Made by a program: the position numbers and the translations under genes. From Priestia abyssalis (lineage in GTDB: Bacteria > Bacillota > Bacilli > Bacillales > Bacillaceae_H), in NCBI RefSeq assembly GCF_002019595.1, contig NZ_KV917369.1, positions 3,984,624 to 4,048,623 on the forward strand: DNA of 64,000 bases. The letters run 5' to 3'. Shown here piece by piece: positions 44,485 to 53,015 of the stretch. The number at the start of each line of letters is the position of its first letter. The first letter of the stretch is position 1. The notes beneath the pieces are model-generated. The model had not been told where the DNA came from. It ran no database searches and saw only the letters and a list, made by a program, of their open reading frames with translations.

Positions 44485-46074
44485 CTCTCCGCATGGTGCC
44501 GGCTCTACCTCGATCACAGGTGTAATATCCCGATGCTTGAACCCTTGCACCTCGCGGACACGCTTGAAAAATTTATAAAATCTCTCGTTCGGATGCCCTT
44601 TCTCCTTATACTCATTCACGATATTTTCAATGACCTTCACGATATTTTCCGGTTCAATCCCTTCCACAACAGGCTGGCCGGCATGCGCCGTTCTTCCGAC
44701 GGTTTTCGCTCCCAAAAACAAATCGAACTTCCCTTTTCGGAAGACAATGCCGATGTCTTCTTTCACCGCGCCGTAACAGGCCATTCCGCACCCATTAAAG
44801 CCAAGCATCAGCTCTTTCGGAAGATCGATTCCACCCAACTTCTTTTGTATTTCTTCTGCATAAGGGATAGAGTCACTCTTTTCACCGTCACAAAAATCGC
44901 ATGCTTTCACAACAAGTACGTCCCCAATCGGCGATAATGACAAATTGACACTTCTTAACTTTTGTGTAATCTCCTCAGGATTTGCCGTCGGAATCCGAAG
45001 AAGGATTTGGTGATGAGGAGTATACTCCATCGTCCCTTTTTCTCCAGTCACTTCAGCCAAAGCGATCAGTTGCTGCGGAGTGAACTTTTTATTCGCAACC
45101 CCCGGACTGACAGCCAGCTCAAAAATCGATTCGACCGGATTGTAAACAGGCGCAGCCACGGCGTTTTCTAATGCCGCCGCTTTTTCTGCTTTTACGGTTT
45201 GTAATGCTTCCATGGCAAGAGCAAGAGGCGTTTCCTCTTCTTTTCCTTCATGCAAGGCCCACGGTTCATTTTCCCGCCGCAAGCGTTCGTGCGGCTTCAA
45301 TGGCTGTACATCTGCGTTTAACGTGTACTTCCGCTGGTATCCCCTTGGTGTGATCATCTTGCTTCCGTATAAAAAAGTAGAGGAATTTCCAATCATTACC
45401 GTTGTCAGCATCCCGATATCATGATTAAGCATCTCTTTTAACGTAGTCATGACGACATGCTGTTTTTCGCGATAGGCACTTTTGACAAGCCCAACCGGTG
45501 TGTCCGGCGCACGATATTTAAGCAAAATTTTCTGTGCTTCTACAATCTGTCTCGTCCTGCGTCCGCTTTTCGGGTTATAAAGGGCGATAACGAAATCTGC
45601 CTGTGCCGCCGCTTCAATGCGCTTGGCAATTAAGTCCCACGGTGTTAAATGATCACTTAAGCTGATGGTACACGCATCATGCATGACAGGTGCTCCCAGC
45701 AAGGCCGCACAGGAGTTAATTGCGGATACTCCTGGAATGACTTCCACTTCCACACCTGTTTCTTCTACCCAGCCTTTCTCGACGAGCACTTCATACACCA
45801 GGCCTGCCATACCGTATACACCGGCATCCCCGCTCGAAATGACGGCCACTTTTTTCCCTTCTTCCGCCAAGCGAACAGCCGCCTGCGCGCGAGTAACCTC
45901 TTCCGACATTCCTGTACTGATAATTTCCTGATTTGAAAGCAAATTCTGAATTAATTCCACGTATGTTTTGTATCCAATGACGCAATCGCTCTCTTGAATC
46001 GCTTCCTGGGCCCTTTTCGTTATATGCTCAAAGCTTCCGGGGCCAAAGCCGATGACAAGTAATTTTCCAGCCAT
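44482..46074 (-). CDS. cbiH60: Cobalt-factor III C17-methyltransferase CbiH60 with iron-sulphur domain
   Basis: A 530-residue fusion. Residues 1-240 are the tetrapyrrole methylase CbiH (VIGFGPGSFEHITKRA, VISSGDAGVYGMAGL, IPGVSAINSCAALLGAPVMH) that methylates C-17 and drives ring contraction. From about 320 a half nitrite/sulphite-reductase-type domain follows, with CDFCDGEK and GFNGCGMACYGAV supplying a C-x2-C...C-x3-C site for a [4Fe-4S] cluster. This long form is known from B. megaterium. The TAA stop adjoins repeat R3. Confidence 0.95.
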   Translation of the reverse strand: MAGKLLVIGFGPGSFEHITKRAQEAIQESDCVIGYKTYVELIQNLLSNQEIISTGMSEEVTRAQAAVRLAEEGKKVAVISSGDAGVYGMAGLVYEVLVEKGWVEETGVEVEVIPGVSAINSCAALLGAPVMHDACTISLSDHLTPWDLIAKRIEAAAQADFVIALYNPKSGRRTRQIVEAQKILLKYRAPDTPVGLVKSAYREKQHVVMTTLKEMLNHDIGMLTTVMIGNSSTFLYGSKMITPRGYQRKYTLNADVQPLKPHERLRRENEPWALHEGKEEETPLALAMEALQTVKAEKAAALENAVAAPVYNPVESIFELAVSPGVANKKFTPQQLIALAEVTGEKGTMEYTPHHQILLRIPTANPEEITQKLRSVNLSLSPIGDVLVVKACDFCDGEKSDSIPYAEEIQKKLGGIDLPKELMLGFNGCGMACYGAVKEDIGIVFRKGKFDLFLGAKTVGRTAHAGQPVVEGIEPENIVKVIENIVNEYKEKGHPNERFYKFFKRVREVQGFKHRDITPVIEVEPAPCGE

Positions 46075-46112
46075 CTTATAATCCTCCTTTTATGATTTCC
46101 ATCATCACTTGT

Positions 46113-46496
46113 TCACTTTCCCGCCTTCTCCAATTTTGAGATTCCTTCATGGAAGCCTTCACGGGAAGCTGCCACCATACCTTCATCCCCAAATTCGTAA
46201 ATAACCGCGTCCTCTATCGTATTTCCACCAGCGAGATGTTGAGAGATAATTCTTCTTCCCTCCTCAGGTGTCGATGCTTTATACCATGTTCCTTCCGGAT
46301 AGGCGATGACGATACAAGCATCTTTGCATCTTCCATTGCATCGCGTTCTTGTCGTATGAATGCGGTCGTCGAGATTCAATCGTTTGATTTCATCCCTAAT
46401 CGCTTGAGTTACTTCTTCGCCGCCTTTTCGCATACAGCTTGATCCGTTACAAATTAGGACATGATGTTTCGTGCCCGTTAAATTCCAAGTTGTCAT
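46113..46496 (-). CDS. cbiW: Thioredoxin-fold [2Fe-2S] ferredoxin-like protein CbiW
   Basis: A 127-residue protein with four cysteines in the thioredoxin-like ferredoxin pattern: C-x4-C in CNGSSCMRKGG and C-x3-C in CNGRCKDACIV, with an extra Cys. Gene position (first in the operon, before cbiH60) is that of cbiW in B. megaterium. It probably carries electrons for the CbiH60 step or another reductive step. The C-terminal 40 residues (GDEGMVAASREGFHEGISKL) are an added tail. Start at ATG 46496 or 46505. Confidence 0.9.
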   Translation of the reverse strand: MTTWNLTGTKHHVLICNGSSCMRKGGEEVTQAIRDEIKRLNLDDRIHTTRTRCNGRCKDACIVIAYPEGTWYKASTPEEGRRIISQHLAGGNTIEDAVIYEFGDEGMVAASREGFHEGISKLEKAGK

Positions 46497-46591
46497 GACG
46501 TTCACCTCTTCTATTTATTTCAATCATCTTCTTTTTTAGGACAAGCATAAATATGTAAGTAAATATCTGGGAGCTCCCGTTTTTGTGCAAA

Positions 46592-46622
46592 AGAAAAGCA
46601 CCCTTTGCCTAAGGGTGCTTTT
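46592..46622 (-). terminator. Terminator in the cobalamin operon leader
   Basis: AAAAGCACCCTT pairs with AAGGGTGCTTTT and is followed by CTTTT on the minus strand. It lies between the cobalamin riboswitch and cbiW, so it is probably the expression platform. Confidence 0.85.
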
Positions 46623-46741
46623 GTACACGAAAGAATAACTGCAAATATGAGTCCATTAACAAGATTAAGAGCCAGCATGGCAGTCTCCATCTTGAATACT
46701 TGCGTTCCCAACGTGATACCCCCCTATTCTCGTAGGTTTAT

Positions 46742-46936
46742 GGCATCTGCAACATGGCAGGTCTCCTGACTTGCGGATCAATGATTCTTTGCGTCTTCCC
46801 ATTTCCATTCGAAACAGTGACATCTTGCAAAGTCTCTCCCCATTTACAGTGGCGGAACCGTGCCGGATTTTCACCGGACTTCCCATTTAAACTAAAGGCC
46901 CAAACGGCTTTAGCACCATCTTGCATGATGATATTC
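46742..46936 (-). promoter_or_regulatory. Cobalamin riboswitch
   Basis: The minus strand reads GGGAAGTCCGGTGAAAATCC, GGCACGGTTCCGCCACTGTA, AATGGGGAG and later GCAAGTCAGGAGACCTGCC, which are the conserved P3-P6 core, B12 box and following segments of the adenosylcobalamin class. It is placed to shut off the whole operon when cobalamin is sufficient. Confidence 0.97.
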
Positions 46937-46954
46937 AGTTTTGTTTATCATGCT

Positions 46955-46983
46955 ATCATATATAATAAATAATAGTCTAGCAA
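46955..46983 (-). promoter_or_regulatory. Promoter of the cobalamin operon
   Basis: Minus-strand TTGCTA (46978-46983) and TATGAT (46955-46960) are 17 bases apart, just upstream of the riboswitch. Confidence 0.6.
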
Positions 46984-47000
46984 AAAAATTTTAGAACTAT

Positions 47001-47153
47001 ATAGATCGATTTAGAAAATTCGACATGACCATAGAACGGCTATGCCAAATTTTCTAAACTCTTGAGAGCAAATTCAAGTTGTCTGGGTCACCGATTGTGA
47101 TGTTTCTCGATTTAATGAAGATGTGTCGAGCTATTAAGTAGCATGTATATAAA
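47001..47153 (-). repeat. Modular double-hairpin repeat, copy R5 (short form, opposite orientation)
   Basis: Read on the minus strand it gives TTTATATACATGCTACTTAA, GACACATCTTCATTAAATCG, CAATCGGTGACCCAGACAAC, CTCTCAAGAG and hairpin 2 (AGAAAATTTGGCATAGCC with GGTCATGTCGAATTTTCT), ending AAATCGATCTAT. It lies between the cobalamin operon promoter and the SAM-controlled gene. Confidence 0.85.
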
Positions 47154-47249
47154 TCCTGTCTATTTAGATTTTCTTTCAAATGTATCCTGCATGTTAAAAA
47201 CTTAGCTCATTCGCGCGAAGTGCTTTTCTTGTCACAAAGTCCGATTTTG

Positions 47250-47738
47250 TTAGCTGCCTGCTCCTGCCAGCTCAAAAGCGCCCTCATAAATATGCAATAC
47301 ACCTGCGGGCTGAGCGGCTATAATGGGTTGCTGTTTCTTACCGCACCTTCCCGCTTCCCAGCTTGCATTACTGTCATGATAACCTTTTATGAATACTACG
47401 TTCCCTGATTCAAAAGTTAAGATAAGGTGAGGCGAACGTTCTCCAAGTTCTGCCTCTACTACTTTTTGCTGGATGACATCAATCAATATTTGATAAGTTT
47501 GAAGCATAGGAATATCCGCCTTTTCGATCCCTTTCTCCTTTAAAGATGATTCATTGAGCTGGACGATCGATGGTATGTATAAATATACTCCATCCTGCGC
47601 TTCTATCTTTTTATTTTCAGGCCAGAAAACCAGCTTCGCATGACCTGCGGAAATCTCGAATTCTACTTCATGAATACTTGCCCCTAGAAAAAGGTCCTTT
47701 ACTATTTTTTCACCTTCATACTTCTCTTGCAGATTCAT
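47250..47738 (-). CDS. SAM-riboswitch-controlled protein of unknown function (162 aa)
   Basis: Not recognised. ATG 47738 is chosen because AGGAGG precedes it. The protein looks soluble with mixed beta strands and helices (HEVEFEISAGHAKLVFWPEN, GVYLYIPSIVQLNESSLKEK, LQTYQILIDVIQQKVVEAEL) and one cysteine (AGRCGKK). It is alone downstream of a SAM-I riboswitch and terminator, so it should be expressed when S-adenosylmethionine is low, along with methionine or sulphur genes. It lies next to the cobalamin operon, whose product serves methionine synthase and which consumes much SAM; the connection is inference. Confidence 0.8.
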   Translation of the reverse strand: MNLQEKYEGEKIVKDLFLGASIHEVEFEISAGHAKLVFWPENKKIEAQDGVYLYIPSIVQLNESSLKEKGIEKADIPMLQTYQILIDVIQQKVVEAELGERSPHLILTFESGNVVFIKGYHDSNASWEAGRCGKKQQPIIAAQPAGVLHIYEGAFELAGAGS

Positions 47739-47784
47739 TCTTTTTTCCTCCTCTACTACAAGTTCATAAAGTGAACGAAATAAA

Positions 47785-47819
47785 AAAGCCATCTCTTTAT
47801 CATGAAAAGAGATGGCTTT
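47785..47819 (-). terminator. SAM-riboswitch terminator
   Basis: AAGCCATCTCTTT pairs with AAAGAGATGGCTT, followed by TTTTTATTT on the minus strand, between the SAM aptamer and the start codon. Confidence 0.9.
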
Positions 47820-47825
47820 GTAATA

Positions 47826-47948
47826 TTGGGATACCGTCCATCTCCTTATCTTGCGCTATGCCGCGCAGGAATTAGCACCTTCCCAATCAAAATGACCAGG
47901 GGTTGCTGAGGTTTCACAGGGCCAGTCCCTCCACCTCTCTATATAAGG
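47826..47948 (-). promoter_or_regulatory. SAM-I (S-box) riboswitch
   Basis: The minus strand contains CTTATATAGAGAGGTGGAGG, GACTGGCCCTGTGAAACCTC, AGCAACCCC, GGTGCTAATTCCTGC and GATAAGGAGATGG, which are the S-box signature segments (P1-P4 and the k-turn). Nearly every consensus position of the class is matched. Confidence 0.96.
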
Positions 47949-48049
47949 AAATTGTAAGCTTTATGAAATTTGCAAATACGTATCATCCGTTGTTTACGGC
48001 AATTTATACTAAATTATATACTACTTTTGAAAAGGGAACAATATATTTT

Positions 48050-48269
48050 TATCCATTTTCACCCGGGGATATTTTGTACTTTGTTTTGTTTCGTTTCGTA
48101 AACTCATCTTGAAATAGAAACCTCAGAGGTGATTCGTGTACCTCAAGACCGAGGATTTGCCGAGGGTTTCCTTCTGATTTCATGTCACCATGGACACCTC
48201 TAACGGTTCGCATATCCCAACGCCCATAACGGACTTTCACCGTCTATTTGATGAACATACCTGGCACAC
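48050..48269 (-). mobile_element. 5' remnant of a bacterial class C group II intron
   Basis: From 48269 the minus strand begins GTGTGCCAGGTATGTTCATC, then GACGGTGAAAGTCCGTTATG, GGATATGCGAACCGTTAG, CATGGTGACATGAAATCAGA, and GGGTGAAAATGG. These are domain I landmarks of Bacillaceae class C group II introns as I remember them (GUGYGCC 5' end, GGUGAAAGUCC, AUGCGAACC). The intron starts directly after the T run of a hairpin terminator, which is the known class C target. No reverse transcriptase frame or 3' domains remain, so it is a dead fragment. Confidence 0.65.
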
Positions 48270-48304
48270 AAAAAAAGCAACCCCATGTTTAAGGCTGCTT
48301 CTGA
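48270..48304 (-). terminator. Terminator of the 48313-48585 gene, also the intron target
   Basis: AGAAGCAGCC pairs with GGTTGCTT (with a bulge), followed by seven T on the minus strand. The intron remnant begins at the next base. Confidence 0.75.
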
Positions 48305-48312
48305 CTATTGTG

Positions 48313-48585
48313 CTATATAGAGTATAAAGCATTCTCTTTTTGATATTTCATATACTGCTCGACTCTTTTCAGGTGTAAAGAATGTTCGCTAATCAAGTGC
48401 TGTACGTATAGAATGATACTTTCAGGATAAACCTCCTGCTTCTCTAACATAGCCCTATATGTTTTTAAGCGTTTTTCAAAATAATGTATGACCTGCTCTG
48501 GCGTCTTTACCAACAGGCTCTGCATGTAATCGTTCACTTGCTTCTCAAGAAAGGAATATTGATCTTTCAAGTTTTTTTCTCCCAT
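48313..48585 (-). CDS. Hypothetical helical protein (90 aa) behind a perfect cre site
   Basis: Not recognised. AGGAGGGG precedes ATG 48585. The protein is highly charged and helical throughout (LKDQYSFLEKQVNDYMQSLL, TPEQVIHYFEKRLKTYRAML, ISEHSLHLKRVEQYMKYQKE), suggesting a coiled or helical bundle; no membrane segment or signal. A consensus cre site is about 180 bases upstream, so expression may follow carbon state. It is monocistronic with its own terminator. Confidence 0.75.
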   Translation of the reverse strand: MGEKNLKDQYSFLEKQVNDYMQSLLVKTPEQVIHYFEKRLKTYRAMLEKQEVYPESIILYVQHLISEHSLHLKRVEQYMKYQKENALYSI

Positions 48586-48764
48586 TCTTAACCCCTCCTG
48601 CGTAAATTTTTTGCCAACGGCACATCCTTATAACGTTTGATTCCATTGCGTCATTTGACCCATCCGTGAAAAACTTCCATTATACACTTCCATTCTCCAA
48701 AAATGAGTTATTCTGCTCACCATATCCTGATTATTTTCCTTATTTTATCATATTTTACCAAATT

Positions 48765-48778
48765 TGAAAACGCTTTCA
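48765..48778. promoter_or_regulatory. Consensus cre site for CcpA
   Basis: TGAAAACGCTTTCA matches the cre consensus at every defined position and is palindromic. It lies upstream of the 90-aa gene (minus strand). Nothing else is visible in 48600-48950 apart from A/T-rich sequence. Confidence 0.7.
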
Positions 48779-48950
48779 ATGATATTTTTTTTTAAAGATC
48801 CCTTTTCTTTATGGGGAATGTACCTGTTTGTCGTTATGTATACTATAGCCTAATTTTATGGTGCGTCTCCAGTTGATTGTGAAGAAATCTGACATAGAGA
48901 TTTTAAGCTGACAAAATAACTATCGAGCCCATAGGCAGTCTCTAGAAAAA

Positions 48951-49028
48951 CCCCGTCATGAAAACCCAGTAAAACAAACGGGTCTCTTGACAGGGCATAT
49001 CATTAAAAATCCGTTTTTATCATGTAAT
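48951..49028 (+). repeat. Dispersed hairpin repeat, copy B
   Basis: CCCCGTCATGAAAACCCAGT, AAAACAAACGGGTCTCTTGA and CAGGGC form the stem; the tail CATTAAAAATCCGTTTTTAT matches copy A. It lies downstream of the DeoR gene at the end of the phosphonate operon. Confidence 0.8.
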
Positions 49029-49093
49029 AGAGGCTTGTTGGATATCTTCGTTTCGTGTAGAAAAGTCCTTCAAAACACCCCGGCTGAGTTAAG

Positions 49094-49864
49094 TTAACCA
49101 TTCATCCATTTTCCCTCAGCCTCGCTCCAACCTTCTGGAGCGGTACTGTCGGATATGATGTGATCAATATTTTTCAATGAATCGATTTTATAATTCGCCT
49201 TCACTCCAATTTTTGATTGATCGGCCAACACAAACGTTTTTTCTGCATTTTTAATGAAAATTTTCGACAGCATGCATTTCTCTAAATCATAGCTGGTGAT
49301 GCCTGATTCTAGATGGATCCCATCTACCGAGATAAAGGCTTTATTGGTGTAAAATTCTTTTGCCATTTTTTCCGCCAATGAACCGGAAGCGCGGAAATGT
49401 TTGCTTCGGACATGGCCCCCAAGAAAAATAAGTTCGCCTTTAAAAAGCTGCTTATTTTCCTGTGCCATTAATCTCGCAGCAAAAGGAAAAGAATTCGTAA
49501 TGATGGTCACATCCGATATGTCCATGAACGTTGGGACCATCTGCAGGGTGGTGCTGCCTTCATCAACGAAAACGACATCCCCTTCCTCAATGAACGAAGC
49601 TGCCTTTAAAGCAATTTGCTTTTTCTCATCTATTCTCAAAATTTCACGTTCAAACATAGATGGTTCCGCGGTTTCCGGTTCGACCTTCACCGCACCGCCG
49701 TATACTTTTTTCAATTTTTTTTCATTTTCCAGCTCTTCCAAATAGCGGCGAATTGTCTCGGTTGATACATCAAAATCATGGGCTAAGTCATTCACCCTGA
49801 CTTTGCCTTGCTGTTCAATCAGTTCTATGATCCGCTTTTTTCTTTCTTCTGCTAATAAAGACAT
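49094..49864 (-). CDS. DeoR-family transcriptional regulator
   Basis: A 256-residue repressor-type protein. The N-terminal DeoR winged helix (about 6-60) has ERKKRIIELIEQQGKVRVND, LAHDFDVSTETIRRYLEELE and the following KVYGGAV. The C-terminal sugar-phosphate-isomerase-like sensor domain has FVDEGSTTLQMVP, ITNSFPFA, GSLAEKM and FVLADQSKIG. It is the last gene of the phosphonate operon, 18 bases after the saccharopine dehydrogenase-like gene, and is the obvious local regulator; an organophosphonate or aldehyde intermediate could be its effector, which is inference. Confidence 0.92.
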   Translation of the reverse strand: MSLLAEERKKRIIELIEQQGKVRVNDLAHDFDVSTETIRRYLEELENEKKLKKVYGGAVKVEPETAEPSMFEREILRIDEKKQIALKAASFIEEGDVVFVDEGSTTLQMVPTFMDISDVTIITNSFPFAARLMAQENKQLFKGELIFLGGHVRSKHFRASGSLAEKMAKEFYTNKAFISVDGIHLESGITSYDLEKCMLSKIFIKNAEKTFVLADQSKIGVKANYKIDSLKNIDHIISDSTAPEGWSEAEGKWMNG

Positions 49865-49881
49865 GTATCTTACTCCCTATA

Positions 49882-51072
49882 TTAAGCCAGAATGGCATAA
49901 TCTGCAGATTCGATTTCTTTCACTTCTTCATGTACAAATATACCACGTTTTTCTAATTCTTTAAAAATAATACCCGGCTCAAGAAATGCCTCTTCCGGAA
50001 TGATGACACCTTTCTTTTCAACAATTCCTTTTGCAATCAGCTCTGCAGCAATTGCCATTGGAATTCCAACATTTCGCGTATAAGCACGTAAGCCTTCCCA
50101 TCCTTCAATTGTACCGTCAGAAGCAGGATGTGTATGTGTTAACGTATATTGATAATATTTTCCGCCTTTCATGCCTGTTACTTCTACATGAAGCGCATAG
50201 CCGTATAATTCTGTTTTATTGCCTTTTTCAGATTGATATAAATACTCACTGATGCAATCTAAAATCCCCAGCTCCTGGCCGTTCATTCGAATTTTTTTAT
50301 TTTGTAAAAAACCGTAATTATATAGTGCTTTCACAAGCTCCATGTTTTCTTTCGGCCAAGTCCCGCGAACTTCGATGAGATTTACATTTTTATCCTTTAA
50401 TACCTTTGCTAATGTCTTCGTTTCAGAGTGGGGAATGATGTATTGAACCGTTTTTCCGTAAGGCTCCGGCAGCTGAATCTCTCTCGGGCGGGCAAACGGC
50501 GGCACTTGAATGAACTCCCCGTTTTCATATATAACGCGCGTCGGCAACTGTGGATCATATTCATATGTGGTCGTTTCCGTAATTGATTTTGAAAAGGCGA
50601 TTGGTCGGAAAGAACCATGGCTTACCCGCACCGACTGTACCGTATCCAATTGATTGGCTGCATGCATGGCCATCATTTGAGTCAATCCGGGTGTCATCCC
50701 AAAGCCTGGCAAGCATGTCTTTCCATTTTGAACAAATACATCATGGGAACGATCTTCTTCACCGAATCCATTTAAATTTATGCCATGGCATCCCGCTGCT
50801 GCAATGCATGCAGTTGATAGCCCGTTCAACGTAATAGTTGTTCCATCCATGACGATGTCATAACCGCGCATTTTTTCTACCGTTTCTTCATGATTGAACA
50901 CATTGACTTGCACAAAATCGACGCGCGGATCATTAAGCCATTCGACGACTTTTCTTCCTTCCTCTTCGTTAAAATCAGCTACCGTAATTCGTTCGAAACT
51001 TGAATATTGAACTAAATCCAAAATCGCCTCACGACAAATTTTTCCTGCTCCGCCTAAACAAAATACTTTCAT
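49882..51072 (-). CDS. Saccharopine dehydrogenase-like NAD(P)-binding protein
   Basis: A 396-residue oxidoreductase-fold protein: [20 protein letters not shown] is the Rossmann dinucleotide site, then [33 protein letters not shown] and [13 protein letters not shown] as in the saccharopine dehydrogenase/homospermidine synthase group. It overlaps phnW by four bases, so it belongs to the phosphonate operon. Known AEP pathways use PhnW with PhnX, or PhnW-PhnY-PhnA, and do not need this enzyme; it may oxidise or couple an amino acid derived from the transamination. The substrate is unknown. Confidence 0.8.
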   Translation of the reverse strand: MKVFCLGGAGKICREAILDLVQYSSFERITVADFNEEEGRKVVEWLNDPRVDFVQVNVFNHEETVEKMRGYDIVMDGTTITLNGLSTACIAAAGCHGINLNGFGEEDRSHDVFVQNGKTCLPGFGMTPGLTQMMAMHAANQLDTVQSVRVSHGSFRPIAFSKSITETTTYEYDPQLPTRVIYENGEFIQVPPFARPREIQLPEPYGKTVQYIIPHSETKTLAKVLKDKNVNLIEVRGTWPKENMELVKALYNYGFLQNKKIRMNGQELGILDCISEYLYQSEKGNKTELYGYALHVEVTGMKGGKYYQYTLTHTHPASDGTIEGWEGLRAYTRNVGIPMAIAAELIAKGIVEKKGVIIPEEAFLEPGIIFKELEKRGIFVHEEVKEIESADYAILA

Positions 51073-52184
51073 ACCGTTGTTTCTCCTTTTAATTGAATGG
51101 TTAATTTAATAGCTTGCAACAATCTTTCAATATCTTCTATATACACTTCACCTATATTTCCGATCCGGAACGTATCGACTTGAGAAATTTTACCGGGATA
51201 AATGACAAAACCGTATTTTTTAAGAGATTGATAAAAGTCTTGGAACGTAAATGTCGAATCATCCGGATAAAGAAATGATGTAATGATTGGTGACTGTTGA
51301 TTTTGATCTAGAAGGGCTTGAAAACCCATCTCTTCCATTCCGTCAACCAATCGCTTTTGATTTTGTTCGTATCGGTGAAAGCGTGCCTCAATACCACCTT
51401 CTGCCTCAAGCTCCAGCAGTGCCTGATAAAACGCTCTTACAACATGTGTCGGAGATGTGAATCTCCACTTCCCCTTATGCTGTTCCATCGTTTCGTGCTG
51501 ATCATATAAATCCAGTGAAAGTGAACGGGCATGTCCTTTACATTTAGCGAGCTCATCGCGTTTGGCAATGACAAAACCAAAACCCGGTACGCCCTGAATG
51601 CATTTATTCGCACTGCTGATGAGAAAATCGATTTGCAGCTCATGAACATCCATTGGAATACCACCGAAGCTGCTCATCGCGTCAACAATCGTCACTTTAT
51701 CGTACTGCTTGGCGATACGGCATACGTCTTCGATCGGGTTAAGCATGCCGGTTGTCGTTTCACAGTGAACGATAGCCACATGAGTAATAGCTTCATCTTC
51801 CTGAAGACTGCGCTCAATCACCTCAGGCTGAATGGGCTCACGCTCATCTGCGGAAACAACGATTGTTTCGATCCCTAAAGTTTCACTCATTTCACTAATT
51901 CGCTGGCCATAGGCACCATTAACTGCGATAAGCAGTTTCGCCCCTTGTCTCGGGATGGCGGTCCCGATCGTCGCTTCTACGGAAAAACTCCCGCTTCCCT
52001 GCATCAAGACTGTGGTATATAAATCTTTCTGTTTTGTCGCCAATTTCACAAGACGGTTGCGTATTTCCTGGACAAGTTGATTGTATTCATCATCCCATGT
52101 GCACCAGTCACGCAGCATCGCCTGACGTACGGAATGGGTTGTAGATAATGGACCTGGTGTTAAAAGCAAGTATGGATTTTTCAT
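51069..52184 (-). CDS. phnW: 2-Aminoethylphosphonate:pyruvate aminotransferase
   Basis: A 371-residue PLP enzyme converting 2-aminoethylphosphonate and pyruvate to phosphonoacetaldehyde and alanine. Hallmarks: [64 protein letters not shown] and the PLP lysine in [18 protein letters not shown] 52184 has AAGGAGAA upstream; the 52202 start lacks one. Nineteen bases after phnX. Confidence 0.95.
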   Translation of the reverse strand: MKNPYLLLTPGPLSTTHSVRQAMLRDWCTWDDEYNQLVQEIRNRLVKLATKQKDLYTTVLMQGSGSFSVEATIGTAIPRQGAKLLIAVNGAYGQRISEMSETLGIETIVVSADEREPIQPEVIERSLQEDEAITHVAIVHCETTTGMLNPIEDVCRIAKQYDKVTIVDAMSSFGGIPMDVHELQIDFLISSANKCIQGVPGFGFVIAKRDELAKCKGHARSLSLDLYDQHETMEQHKGKWRFTSPTHVVRAFYQALLELEAEGGIEARFHRYEQNQKRLVDGMEEMGFQALLDQNQQSPIITSFLYPDDSTFTFQDFYQSLKKYGFVIYPGKISQVDTFRIGNIGEVYIEDIERLLQAIKLTIQLKGETTV

Positions 52185-52203
52185 GATGATTCTCCTTATC
52201 AAT

Positions 52204-52986
52204 CTATTTCTCTTCTATTTGATGAATCACTTGATCAAGATCAGAAATGCGGTCGATGACAAAGTCTGCCCCCGCCTCCATTAGGCGTTGGCGCACAATT
52301 TCCATTTTTTGCGTTAATACTGTTTCATCCATTTGCTGCACTTCTTCTTCAGAAAGAGCAAGTTCGCTGCTTCCTAAAATGACGCCCACCGTCCACATGC
52401 CGGCATTTTTCCCTTCTTTCATGTCCGTTACCGTATCGCCGACTTTTAGCATGCGGTTCATCGGATAAACATCAAGCTCCATCGCGTTGCGGTAGCACAT
52501 CCATGGATATGGGCGTCCTGCTTTCACATCATCTGCCGTGAAATAGCAATCTGGTGAGTAGCCTTTTTCCTTTGCTTTCGGAATGATAATCTCCATCATT
52601 TCTTTCGTGTAGCCCGTAGTCGAACCTACTTTAATGCCTCTTTCTCTTAAGCGTGCTGCAAGTTCAACAGCACCAGGAATCGGCGTTGTAAAATCAGGTA
52701 AAATACCGAATAAAATGGATTCGAAGTCATTGTTCATGTTCACCACATCTTCTTCGGCAGGCTCTGCTCCATGTACATTCATCCATTCCTGTCGAATACG
52801 AGGCATCTCACAAAGTGTACGAATATGTTCGATTTTCAACATTCCCATCGGTTCTCGCGCTTCATCCACCGTAATGTTGACACCACGTTTACGGAAAATC
52901 TCCAAAAATGCTTCAAGCGGTGCAAAACATCCATAATCAATCATCGTTCCTGCCCAATCAAACACAACTGCATCTATTTTTCTCAT
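52204..52986 (-). CDS. phnX: Phosphonoacetaldehyde hydrolase (phosphonatase)
   Basis: A 260-residue HAD-superfamily enzyme that cleaves the C-P bond of phosphonoacetaldehyde to acetaldehyde and phosphate. The nucleophile Asp10 is in [11 protein letters not shown], the cap Schiff-base Lys51 in [10 protein letters not shown], then [10 protein letters not shown] and the acidic loop [18 protein letters not shown]. All residues needed for activity are present. It directly precedes phnW. Repeat copy R4 separates it from the transporter genes. Confidence 0.96.
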   Translation of the reverse strand: MRKIDAVVFDWAGTMIDYGCFAPLEAFLEIFRKRGVNITVDEAREPMGMLKIEHIRTLCEMPRIRQEWMNVHGAEPAEEDVVNMNNDFESILFGILPDFTTPIPGAVELAARLRERGIKVGSTTGYTKEMMEIIIPKAKEKGYSPDCYFTADDVKAGRPYPWMCYRNAMELDVYPMNRMLKVGDTVTDMKEGKNAGMWTVGVILGSSELALSEEEVQQMDETVLTQKMEIVRQRLMEAGADFVIDRISDLDQVIHQIEEK

Positions 52987-53015
52987 TTTCTTCTTTCCTT
53001 TCTTTATCTGTTTTC

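Noticed and set aside
36839..46074. Many long plus-strand frames opposite the cobalamin genes
   Set aside because: Antisense shadows of well-recognised enzymes with no RBS or family match.
48049..48240. Minus-strand 63-residue frame
   Set aside because: It is within the group II intron remnant, which is structural RNA.
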